NCBI RefSeq assembly: GCF_023284025.1
Contig: NZ_JAKIKR010000041.1
Coordinates: forward strand, 1-47,171
DNA from: Shewanella abyssi
GTDB lineage: Bacteria > Pseudomonadota > Gammaproteobacteria > Enterobacterales > Shewanellaceae
Length of the DNA stretch: 47,171 nucleotides
Reading direction: 5' to 3'
Within the stretch, counting starts at the first letter, position 1. The number at the start of each line of letters is the position of its first letter. A program made the translations under genes and the position numbers. The notes under the pieces were generated by a model. The model searched no databases. It had not been told where the DNA came from and saw nothing but the letters and a program-made list of their open reading frames with translations. Shown here one piece after another: positions 34,629 through 42,239 of the stretch.

Positions 34629-35630
34629 CTATTGCCAGGTTCGTTCGTATGCGCCGAGTGTAGTGGTTTGCCCTTCTGACACTTTTGCCAAGGCTGCATT
34701 CCACTCTTGCTGTGTTTGGTACTTCTCCGGCGCGCTGAGATAGCTATCGATTGCCGTACGCCACACCCGCGTCACTTGTTCTACATAAGCTGGGCTGCGT
34801 TGACGCCCCTCAATTTTCAGAGACACGACATTCGCTTTGGCAAGCTCAGGCAATAAGCTTAAGGTGTTTAAACTGGTCGGCGCCTCCAGTATATGGCTAG
34901 CGTTGCTATTCTCATCGGTGGTGTAACGGCCTTTACATACAACCGGGTAGCCCATCTGTTCATCGACCCCAGACTTATCAATAAGCACATCGTTTAGCCA
35001 AGTGAGGCGACTGCCGCCATCTTCTTGCCAACGTACATGTTTTGCCGGTGAGCATGAACCACCAGTATTGGGTGATTGCCCAGTCACGTAAGAGGAGAGA
35101 TGGCAGCGGCCTTCGGCCATGATGCATAAACTGCCGAAAGCAAAAACCTCTAGATCAACCGGGGTGACTTTAGACAGATCCCGGACCTGCTTCATCGACA
35201 GTACGCGTGGCAATACAGCGCGTTGGATATTAAAAGCTTCTTTATAAAGGGTAAGTGCACCAAGGTTGGTTGCACTGGCTTGCACTGACAAGTGCAGCGG
35301 CAGATGCGGGTAACGGCTGTGGGCATAATCTAATAGGGAAATATCGGCCATGATAAGCGCATCAACGCCAGAGGCGGCGGCTAAATCAATGGCTTGGTAC
35401 CAGCGGCTCTCTTCACCAGGTTTTGGAAACGTATTGATGGTTAAGAACACTTTCTTGCCGCATCTCTTAGTATACTCAACAGCCTGTTGCAGTTTTTTAG
35501 GCGTAAAGTTCAGCCCTGCAAATGAACGGGCATTGGTATCATCTTTTAATCCTAGGTAGACCGCATCGGCGCCAGCATTGAGGGCGACTTTTAATGATGC
35601 GAGGTTACCCGCGGGGCAAAGCAGTTCCAT
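34629..35630 (-). CDS. ubiU: UbiU, U32-family protein for O2-independent ubiquinone synthesis
   Basis: The UbiV partner, 333 residues. The four [4Fe-4S] ligands of the family are at C169, C176, C193 and C232, the same numbering I recall for E. coli UbiU. The N-terminus MELLCPAGNLASLKVALNAG and the SVQASATNLGAL segment are characteristic. It is first of the ubiU-ubiV operon and divergent from ubiT. The three genes work together when oxygen is absent. Confidence 0.95.
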   Translation of the reverse strand: MELLCPAGNLASLKVALNAGADAVYLGLKDDTNARSFAGLNFTPKKLQQAVEYTKRCGKKVFLTINTFPKPGEESRWYQAIDLAAASGVDALIMADISLLDYAHSRYPHLPLHLSVQASATNLGALTLYKEAFNIQRAVLPRVLSMKQVRDLSKVTPVDLEVFAFGSLCIMAEGRCHLSSYVTGQSPNTGGSCSPAKHVRWQEDGGSRLTWLNDVLIDKSGVDEQMGYPVVCKGRYTTDENSNASHILEAPTSLNTLSLLPELAKANVVSLKIEGRQRSPAYVEQVTRVWRTAIDSYLSAPEKYQTQQEWNAALAKVSEGQTTTLGAYERTWQ

Positions 35631-35678
35631 AGATTCGGTTCCATTAATAAGGAAACAGGAGTTTAAAAGGGAATGAAG

Positions 35679-35720
35679 ATCAAATTTTTGATGTAAAACA
35701 GGTTTTAGATCATAAAACCT
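35679..35720. promoter_or_regulatory. Two palindromes in the ubiU/ubiT divergent region
   Basis: ATCAAATTTTTGAT (35679-35692) and AGGTTTTA-GATCA-TAAAACCT (35700-35720, perfect 8-bp arms) lie between the two divergent starts (35630 and 35764). FNR-type control is known for this gene set in E. coli. The best FNR-like match here, TTGAT-GTAA-AACAG at 35688-35701, fits only 8 of 10 half-site bases. The longer dyad does not match a regulator I recognise. Confidence 0.5.
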
Positions 35721-35763
35721 AGGTAAGATCAGTTTCTTTGTATCAATGCTGGAGCATTTCTAA

Positions 35764-36276
35764 ATGCAAGGTTTACTTCCTAATAATTTGGCGGAAAAGA
35801 TTCTGCGTATTGGCCCTAAGGCTCTGTCGCAACCCTTAGCGCTTATTCCGTTTTCGCTTAAAGCTGACTTATTAAAACGTATTTTGGGCTTGATGCTTGC
35901 CGAGCAGGCGAAAGATGAAGAGTTAGACTTTCTGCTTGACCGCTGGGTTGCAATCAATATTGAAGACTTAGGCTTAACGTTTGAGGTGAGCTACAACGGT
36001 CATTGGCAGGTGCGCCCTCTACAGAGTGCTGAAGTGACTTTTAAGAGTAACTCTAAAGCACTGTTATTAATTGTTGCGGCAAAAGAAGATCCCGATACAT
36101 TGTTCTTCCAACGTAAACTGAGTATTGAAGGCGATACAGAGCTTGGGCTTGAGGTGAAAAATTTATTGCTTAGTGTCGAGTTTGACTCTATGCCAACGGC
36201 GATTAGCGCCGCGGTCACCAAGCTTGCGGAAGCGCTGCAATCTTTGCAGAGAAAAGCTGAGCTACAACTGGCCTAG
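35764..36276 (+). CDS. ubiT: UbiT, SCP2-domain lipid-binding accessory factor
   Basis: A 170-residue protein with a single SCP2 sterol-carrier-type domain (about 40-150). UbiT is thought to bind and present isoprenoid quinone intermediates to the anaerobic enzymes, as UbiJ does aerobically. The N-terminus (LLPNNLAEKILRIGPKALSQPLALIPFSLK) and the VAINIEDLGLTFEV core fit the family. It is divergent from ubiU across 133 bp, the same arrangement as yhbT/yhbUV in E. coli, and has a terminator right after it. Confidence 0.92.
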   Translation: MQGLLPNNLAEKILRIGPKALSQPLALIPFSLKADLLKRILGLMLAEQAKDEELDFLLDRWVAINIEDLGLTFEVSYNGHWQVRPLQSAEVTFKSNSKALLLIVAAKEDPDTLFFQRKLSIEGDTELGLEVKNLLLSVEFDSMPTAISAAVTKLAEALQSLQRKAELQLA

Positions 36277-36299
36277 TCATAATACTAATACTAAGACAT

Positions 36300-36329
36300 A
36301 AAAAAAGGTGCTAATAAGCACCTTTTTTT
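36300..36329. terminator. Bidirectional Rho-independent terminator, ubiT / ferredoxin
   Basis: A-run, then GGTGCT (36307-36312), loop AATA, AGCACC (36317-36322), then seven T. It is suitable for both convergent genes. Confidence 0.92.
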
Positions 36330-36367
36330 GAATCAAATATTGACGCTGTTACCGTCTCGGCCGCTGA

Positions 36368-36625
<258 letters not shown>

Positions 36626-36679
36626 TTACTTAATACCCTTATCAAGGCGCATTATGTAGCGCCTCTTTGTTTGTTCAGT

Positions 36680-38059
36680 CTATTTCGCAGCAGCGTCAGT
36701 GGCTTTATGCGGATTACGGGTATCTTGCCCTTGTGGCAGGTTACGCAGCAATACGGCTTTATCTAATGCTACGCCAGCGGGCACTTCTAAAAAGACAAAG
36801 TGTCCAGAACCTAGACCGGCCTCAACACTCTCGCCTTTACGATTAACCAGTGAGTCGATGTTGAGGGTTAAGTTGCCCTGTGGCGTCATGATTTCAACGC
36901 TGTCGCCAACACTAAACTTGTTCTTTACATCAATCTCGGCTTGTCCAGCATCGTTGCGCTCTCCAGTAAATTCACCGACAAACTGCTGAGTATCGCTAAT
37001 TGAATAGCCATAATCATAGTTCTGGTACTCATCATGCACGTGACGACGTAAAAATCCTTCGGTGTAACCTCGGTGTGCTAGCCCTTCTAAATTGTGCATC
37101 AGGGTTCGATCAAAATCTTTACCCGAGGCCGCATCTTCAATCGCTTGACGGTACAGTTGAGCGGTACGGGCGACATAATAGAAAGACTTTGTACGACCTT
37201 CAATTTTAAGTGAATTAACACCCATTTTAGTTAAGCGGTCTACATGCTGAATGGCACGAAGATCTTTAGAGTTCATGATATAGGTACCATGTTCATCTTC
37301 GAATGCTGGCATATATTCACCAGGTCTGCCGGCTTCTTGCAATAACACCACTTGGTCAGAAGGTGCGCCTGCGCCTAAGGTCGGCGTTTCAATTTGCACA
37401 TCTGGGTTAACGGCGACGATATCGCCAGTCTCCGTTTGCTTAGCTTCATGTACGTCGTATTTCCAACGACAAGAGTTAGTGCAGGTCCCTTGGTTGGGGT
37501 CGCGTTTGTTGATGTAGCCTGACAGCAAACAACGGCCTGAATACGCCATGCATAAGGCGCCATGAACAAACACTTCTAATTCGATATCTGGGCAGCGCTG
37601 ACGGATCTCTTCAATTTCATCCAGTGAAAGCTCACGAGAAAGAATGACACGCTTAATCCCTTGCGACTCCCAGAACTTAACCGATGCCCAGTTAATGGCA
37701 TTGGCTTGTACTGATAAATGCACCACTTGATCGGGGAAGGCTTCACGCACCATCATGATAAGCCCTGGATCTGACATAATCAGCGCATCAGGCTGCATAG
37801 CCACAACGGGCTCCATATCTCTGATATAGGTTTTTAGCTTGGCGTTATGGGGGGCAATGTTACTGACCACGTATAGCTTTTTATTTAGGCTATGGGCTTC
37901 CTTAATCCCTGCCGCAAGATTTTCCATTTTAAAGTCGTTATTACGTACACGAAGACTGTACCTTGGCTGGCCGGCGTAAACAGCATCAGCGCCATAGGCA
38001 AAGGCGTAACGCATATTTTTAAGGGTTCCGGCTGGGGACAGTAGTTCAGGTTTAAACAT
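36680..38059 (-). CDS. trhP: TrhP (YegQ), U32-family tRNA uridine hydroxylation protein
   Basis: A 459-residue U32-family protein. In E. coli TrhP makes 5-hydroxyuridine at tRNA position 34 without oxygen, drawing on prephenate. The start (MFKPELLSPAGTLKNMRYAFAYGADAVYAGQPRYSLRVRNNDF) and the four putative cluster cysteines (C170, C177, then two in GTCTNSC) match this group. A C-terminal domain of about 100 residues (FVGEFTGER onward) distinguishes it from UbiU/UbiV. A good ribosome site (AGAGAAG) precedes the ATG. Confidence 0.9.
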   Translation of the reverse strand: MFKPELLSPAGTLKNMRYAFAYGADAVYAGQPRYSLRVRNNDFKMENLAAGIKEAHSLNKKLYVVSNIAPHNAKLKTYIRDMEPVVAMQPDALIMSDPGLIMMVREAFPDQVVHLSVQANAINWASVKFWESQGIKRVILSRELSLDEIEEIRQRCPDIELEVFVHGALCMAYSGRCLLSGYINKRDPNQGTCTNSCRWKYDVHEAKQTETGDIVAVNPDVQIETPTLGAGAPSDQVVLLQEAGRPGEYMPAFEDEHGTYIMNSKDLRAIQHVDRLTKMGVNSLKIEGRTKSFYYVARTAQLYRQAIEDAASGKDFDRTLMHNLEGLAHRGYTEGFLRRHVHDEYQNYDYGYSISDTQQFVGEFTGERNDAGQAEIDVKNKFSVGDSVEIMTPQGNLTLNIDSLVNRKGESVEAGLGSGHFVFLEVPAGVALDKAVLLRNLPQGQDTRNPHKATDAAAK

Positions 38060-38346
38060 AATAACTTCTCTGTTAACGGGTAAGGAATAGGCAAACGGCC
38101 GCGCATTCTACTTAATGCAAGGGGGCTAATGCAAGGAAATCAGCCGCACATGATAAGGGCTATGGAGGCGACCTGAGTCGTTTATCTTGAATTCTTGTGA
38201 GCTTGTTATCACTTTTTGCACAATTTAAGTATTATTAAAGCCATTATCTAAGTATTAACCCTATATTGCTATTTTGCACGTGCCCGTATGCTTTCTGCTG
38301 ATATACTCGACGAGCTGTAAAATTAATACGAGTAATGGGAGTAAAG

Positions 38347-39189
38347 ATGTCAAAAGAGCATCAAGTATTGGTTGGTTTGTTGAGAAAATTAAAGGCAGAT
38401 TCGTTAGTGCTGCCAACCTTGCCTGAAGTGGCTATGCGTGTTCAGGAAGTTGTCGGCCGAGAAGACGCTAGCTTAAAAGATGTGGCTAATATCATTGGCC
38501 AAGACCCCGCCATTTCTGCACGAGTTATTCGCGTCGCCAATAGCGCTATATACAGCCGCGGCGTTCCTGCGGGGAATGTTAATGCCGCCATAAGCCGTAT
38601 TGGCTTGGCCCAGATTAAGACTATTGTGACCTCTATTGCGATGGAACAGCTGTTCATATCAACTAATGAGATGGTATGGGAAGTGATGGATGAAGTCTGG
38701 GGCACATCCATTGATGTGACCTCCGCCGCGGTGGCAATGTTGCAGATCTATAACCGTACTCATCCACATAGTGGCCTAAATGCCGACACCATGACACTCG
38801 CGGGTCTGGTGCATAATATTGGTGCTTTACCGGTATTGACCGAGGTTGAAGCCGATCCAGAACTCATCAATGGGATTGATCAACTGCGTGGGTTAGTGCG
38901 TAAGTTACAAGGGCCCATTGGTCGAGCCGTGCTTAAAAACTGGGCTTTTTCACCCTGTGTTATGGAAGTCGTTGAACGTTGGGCTGACTTGTCTTACACC
39001 TCAGAGCAGGTTAGCTATCTTGATTTTATTCGAGCCGCGGCATTCTATACCGGAGAATTGCGTTCAGGTAATGAGTTACAAGAGAGGCTAGCAGCGTTTA
39101 GCGCTAAAGGAGTGCCAGTGTCGCCAGAAGTGTTAGCCAGCGATGCCTTTTTAGATACATATCACTCCATAAAGAACAGTTACGAGTGA
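38347..39189 (+). CDS. HDOD-domain signalling protein
   Basis: A 280-residue cytoplasmic protein with an HDOD domain over most of its length (about 10-215), starting LPTLPEVAMRVQEVVGREDASL. HDOD is a catalytically inactive relative of HD-GYP domains and often accompanies c-di-GMP networks. The ATG at 38347 is chosen because GGGAG (38337-38341) precedes it at good spacing; an ATG four codons earlier has no ribosome site. Its partner is unknown; a GGDEF/EAL gene follows on the same strand. Confidence 0.88.
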   Translation: MSKEHQVLVGLLRKLKADSLVLPTLPEVAMRVQEVVGREDASLKDVANIIGQDPAISARVIRVANSAIYSRGVPAGNVNAAISRIGLAQIKTIVTSIAMEQLFISTNEMVWEVMDEVWGTSIDVTSAAVAMLQIYNRTHPHSGLNADTMTLAGLVHNIGALPVLTEVEADPELINGIDQLRGLVRKLQGPIGRAVLKNWAFSPCVMEVVERWADLSYTSEQVSYLDFIRAAAFYTGELRSGNELQERLAAFSAKGVPVSPEVLASDAFLDTYHSIKNSYE

Positions 39190-39335
39190 CGATTGATGAT
39201 AGAGACTAAGCTATAGTCAAAGAGATTGATTTTAGGAGGCTATCCGTTGTTATTTACCTCCCAGTGAGCCTGTTTAAAATAGGTTGATAGAACACATTTA
39301 AACGCAGTAAATTGAAAACGGTAAAGTTATCATTT

Positions 39336-40829
39336 ATGGATGAATCTGGATTACTCTCGATAATATGCACTGTACTTATAGTACTGCTAGTGGCACTGTT
39401 TTTGCGTTTTTTAGCTTATCGTCGTCATCTGAGGCGATTGTGTTTACCCTTTAATAACCAATCTAATGACCGCCGGTTAACCGTATCGAGTGTGGCAAAG
39501 ACTTTGCGGGAAATTGAAGCGCTGGTATCGCAGTTACAACAGCAATTACATCAAACGGGCCACGACAAATTAACCGGACTGGGCAATCGCTTAAGCATGA
39601 AGCAAAAGCTTGCTGAGCTGATGCCATTAAAACAGGGCAGTCTAGTACTACTTGATATCTATCGATTCCGCTATGTAAACGATCTGTTCGGTTTTGATTT
39701 TGGGGATGAGCTGCTAAAACAAATTTCCTGCAGGATTGAAACTTATTTCCCCAAAAACACCACCATTGCCAGAATGAATGAAGATGAATTTCTCATCTAT
39801 ATCCCCACGGGTTTTACCGACGCGGACCTAATGGCGTTAATTGCCTGTTTACAGCATCCTTACACCGTTCTTGAAAGTCCAATGACCGTGCGTATTCAGC
39901 TAGGGCACCTTGAACTCGAACGTTTTCATGGCGAGATCAGTACCATGTTACGTCGACTCGATCTGGCGCTTAAAAAAGCAAAGTTGTTGAACCTAGGACT
40001 GGCCCATTATTGTGCGGGTGATGACGAGGTGCAGATAAGAGAAGTGTCGATTATTAATAGCTTGGCTAAGGCGTTACAAGACGGTGAGCTTTATATGGTT
40101 TACCAGCCAAAGCAAAACTGTGCAACGGGCCGTTGTGATCAGGTCGAAGCGTTAATGCGCTGGACACATAAAACCTTGGGGGTTATCTCTCCGGCTGAGT
40201 TTATCCCACTCGCTGAGTACGCGGGGATGATCGATATGGTGAGCCAGTGGGTATTAGATCAAGTGGTATTGCAGCAAGCTAAATGGCGCGAGATTGGGGT
40301 CGTTTTGCAAGTGGCGGTCAACCTGTCAACCCAAGACTTAAAAAACCAATCTTTGATTGAAGAGATAGAAGCCAGATTGGAAAAGTTTCAACTGCCCGCC
40401 AATGCATTATCAATCGAATTAACTGAAAGTAAACTGATGGAAGATATCGATAACGCGGTTATTGCTATCAATCGGTTGCGTCACATTGGTGTTGATATTG
40501 CGATTGACGACTTTGGTACTGGCCACTCATCTTTAGCCTATCTCAAGTATTTACCCGTCGATGAGGTCAAGATAGACAAAGCCTTTATTGAAGGCTTAGA
40601 CACCGATGAACACGCCAGGCATATTATGGATACCAGCATCCGCTTAGCCAAAGGGTTAGGCTTTAAGGTCACCGTAGAGGGCGTGGAAACCGAATCGGTA
40701 CGGCAGATCATTATTCCAATGGGAGTCGATAAAATTCAAGGTGATATATTTGCCAAACCACTGACTCCGGCCGAGCTTGAAATCAGCTGGCCGAAGCTTA
40801 GTGGAGTATCGCCCGAAGCCACTTGCTAG
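39336..40829 (+). CDS. GGDEF/EAL protein, probable c-di-GMP phosphodiesterase
   Basis: A 497-residue membrane protein. One N-terminal helix (about 5-27) is followed by a GGDEF domain (about 70-235) and an EAL domain (about 245-490). The GGDEF active site is degenerate, NEDEF at about 147-151, so diguanylate cyclase activity is unlikely. The EAL domain looks intact: VEALMRW, the ELTES Glu, DDFGTGHSS and the VKIDK Lys. I therefore infer a phosphodiesterase. ATG at 39336 is preferred over a TTG eight codons earlier. It overlaps the convergent thioesterase gene by 4 bp. Confidence 0.88.
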   Translation: MDESGLLSIICTVLIVLLVALFLRFLAYRRHLRRLCLPFNNQSNDRRLTVSSVAKTLREIEALVSQLQQQLHQTGHDKLTGLGNRLSMKQKLAELMPLKQGSLVLLDIYRFRYVNDLFGFDFGDELLKQISCRIETYFPKNTTIARMNEDEFLIYIPTGFTDADLMALIACLQHPYTVLESPMTVRIQLGHLELERFHGEISTMLRRLDLALKKAKLLNLGLAHYCAGDDEVQIREVSIINSLAKALQDGELYMVYQPKQNCATGRCDQVEALMRWTHKTLGVISPAEFIPLAEYAGMIDMVSQWVLDQVVLQQAKWREIGVVLQVAVNLSTQDLKNQSLIEEIEARLEKFQLPANALSIELTESKLMEDIDNAVIAINRLRHIGVDIAIDDFGTGHSSLAYLKYLPVDEVKIDKAFIEGLDTDEHARHIMDTSIRLAKGLGFKVTVEGVETESVRQIIIPMGVDKIQGDIFAKPLTPAELEISWPKLSGVSPEATC

Positions 40830-41272
40830 AAAGTGACGGGTTGAGAAAAGGCCTCGGCTAGACGCTTTATCAATATCGGTGGCATTGGGCTTAGTTGGCG
40901 ATTTTTATTCATGCACACCATCTCAATTTGCGCCGTTACCGCTGCTTTTTTAGCATTTGGGCGCCAAACTTCCTGTAGCCAAACCGTGCGATATTTACTT
41001 TCAAAGTAGAAACGCGTCCTAATGTCGATAATATCAGCAAACTCCACCCCATCATGGCAAAGCATATCGCTACGATAAACGGCAAAGCCCAAATCGTGCT
41101 CATCCCATAAGCTTGCAAGGCTTTTTGCACCAATCACATGCTCTCGGGCCCGTTCAAAATATTTTAAGAAATTAGGATGGTACACAACACCCGAAAAATC
41201 GGTGTCTTCATAGTAAATTTGTACCGGGAAATTAAAGGTTTTACTCTGCTGTACTGACTTAGTTGCGGGCAT
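40826..41272 (-). CDS. YbgC/4HBT-family acyl-CoA thioesterase
   Basis: A 148-residue hot-dog-fold thioesterase. The catalytic segment YEDTDFSGVVYHPNFLKYFERAREH (Asp at about residue 24) is diagnostic of the 4-hydroxybenzoyl-CoA thioesterase/YbgC group. The acyl substrate is not known. It is not linked to tol-pal genes as ybgC often is, so it is probably a paralog. The ten N-terminal residues before the fold are not conserved. Confidence 0.88.
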   Translation of the reverse strand: MPATKSVQQSKTFNFPVQIYYEDTDFSGVVYHPNFLKYFERAREHVIGAKSLASLWDEHDLGFAVYRSDMLCHDGVEFADIIDIRTRFYFESKYRTVWLQEVWRPNAKKAAVTAQIEMVCMNKNRQLSPMPPILIKRLAEAFSQPVTF

Positions 41273-41341
41273 ATTTATTCTGGTCTAGTCATAAATCGTG
41301 ATGAAAGTGGCGCTAGCTTATCATAGGAAGGCCTGGGTGTT

Positions 41342-41394
41342 TTAATCTCACACAAGAGCAATACTTTTATTAATGCTGAAAAGTGTGAGATTAA
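41342..41394. promoter_or_regulatory. 12-bp perfect inverted repeat upstream of osmC-like gene
   Basis: TTAATCTCACAC (41342-41353) and GTGTGAGATTAA (41383-41394) are exact complements separated by 29 bp. The centres are 41 bp apart, about four helical turns. A plausible promoter follows directly: TTGAGT (41396-41401), 18 bp, TAGAAT (41420-41425). The position suits an activator or looping repressor. Confidence 0.6.
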
Positions 41395-41414
41395 TTTGAG
41401 TTTTTGATTTTGCA

Positions 41415-41451
41415 TCCATTAGAATGTCCTCATTGAAATAAATCTAATGGA
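41415..41451. promoter_or_regulatory. 9-bp inverted repeat across the osmC promoter/leader
   Basis: TCCATTAGA (41415-41423) and TCTAATGGA (41443-41451) are perfectly complementary. The left arm overlaps the candidate -10 (TAGAAT) and the right arm abuts the ribosome site, so it may be an operator or an mRNA hairpin limiting translation. Confidence 0.55.
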
Positions 41452-41456
41452 ACGGG

Positions 41457-41903
41457 ATGGATATGGCGGACAAGGTTATAGAAGTAAATACTCAAATGGG
41501 AGAGGGCTGGAAAGTCAGCGCGCAGATCCGTGAGCATCAATTAGTCATCGATCAACCTACCGCGGGCAATGAAGGTGCTAATCCACTGGAGACCTTTATT
41601 TTTTCATTGGCGGGCTGCATTTCAACCATCGCTAAAATGGTGGCTAGAGAGCAAAAAATTGACCTGCAACAATTTAACATATCAATGAAAGCTCAGCTTA
41701 ATAGTGCTGGATTGTTGGGTAAGCCTTCGGATGATCCCGTTGGTTTTAAAGTGATTGATATTATCGCTACAATGGATGCAGCCAAAGATGATATTCAACT
41801 AAACCATGAGCAAAAAAGTACCTTTTTAGAGACTGTTTGCCACCGTTGTCCGGTTCACGATAATTTACTTAAACCCACACTGGTCACCCACGGAGCTGCT
41901 TAG
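41457..41903 (+). CDS. OsmC-family protein
   Basis: A 148-residue OsmC/Ohr-superfamily protein. The first redox Cys is in SLAGCISTIAKMVAREQ (about residue 54) and the second region in ETVCHRCPVHDNLLKP (about 125-140). The CHRCPVHD motif is typical of the OsmC-like (YhfA/YlmB-like) group rather than classical Ohr. Activity is likely thiol-based peroxide or alkyl-hydroperoxide reduction, but many members are uncharacterised. The start may be ATG at 41457 or at 41463 (MADKV); the ribosome site fits either. It is divergent from the thioesterase. Confidence 0.87.
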   Translation: MDMADKVIEVNTQMGEGWKVSAQIREHQLVIDQPTAGNEGANPLETFIFSLAGCISTIAKMVAREQKIDLQQFNISMKAQLNSAGLLGKPSDDPVGFKVIDIIATMDAAKDDIQLNHEQKSTFLETVCHRCPVHDNLLKPTLVTHGAA

Positions 41904-42239
41904 TCCCCGTGTAGACTTGTTAGCCCTATTGCCCACAGCGCAGTAGGGTTGTTTATCTAATGTATTACCTCCCTAATTAAGTCGATTCCAAACTGCTAAA
42001 TTACTTCTCAGCTAACCACTGGTATTTTTTGAATTATCTAGTTAATTTAACCGTTAATGTCGTCATTCTTAGTTATCTAATCTATCATAAGTGTTATTTT
42101 TGGGTGACTATAAAACGAACAATCACTTTTAAATGGCTTGAATATAAAATTGGGTTGCGCTAGAGATATTATTTCAGATCTATTCTGCTAGAATCTTTGT
42201 AACCCTTGGTCAATTGTCTACACGGATGAATCGTACTTT
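41904..42239. other. Intergenic region between osmC-like gene and the GGDEF/EAL gene
   Basis: About 336 bp. After the terminator at 41924-41954 the sequence is AT-rich with no gene or clear operator. The downstream ATG at 42240 has no strong ribosome site. Confidence 0.5.
41924..41954 (+). terminator. Probable Rho-independent terminator of osmC-like gene
   Basis: CCCTATTGC (41924-41932) pairs with GCAGTAGGG (41940-41948), nine pairs with one G-T, then TTGTTT. Confidence 0.75.

Noticed and set aside
34600..34704. N-terminal extension of ubiV overlapping ubiU
   Set aside because: The start at 34599 has a strong ribosome site and puts the conserved Cys at position 39; the extension is antifamily in character.
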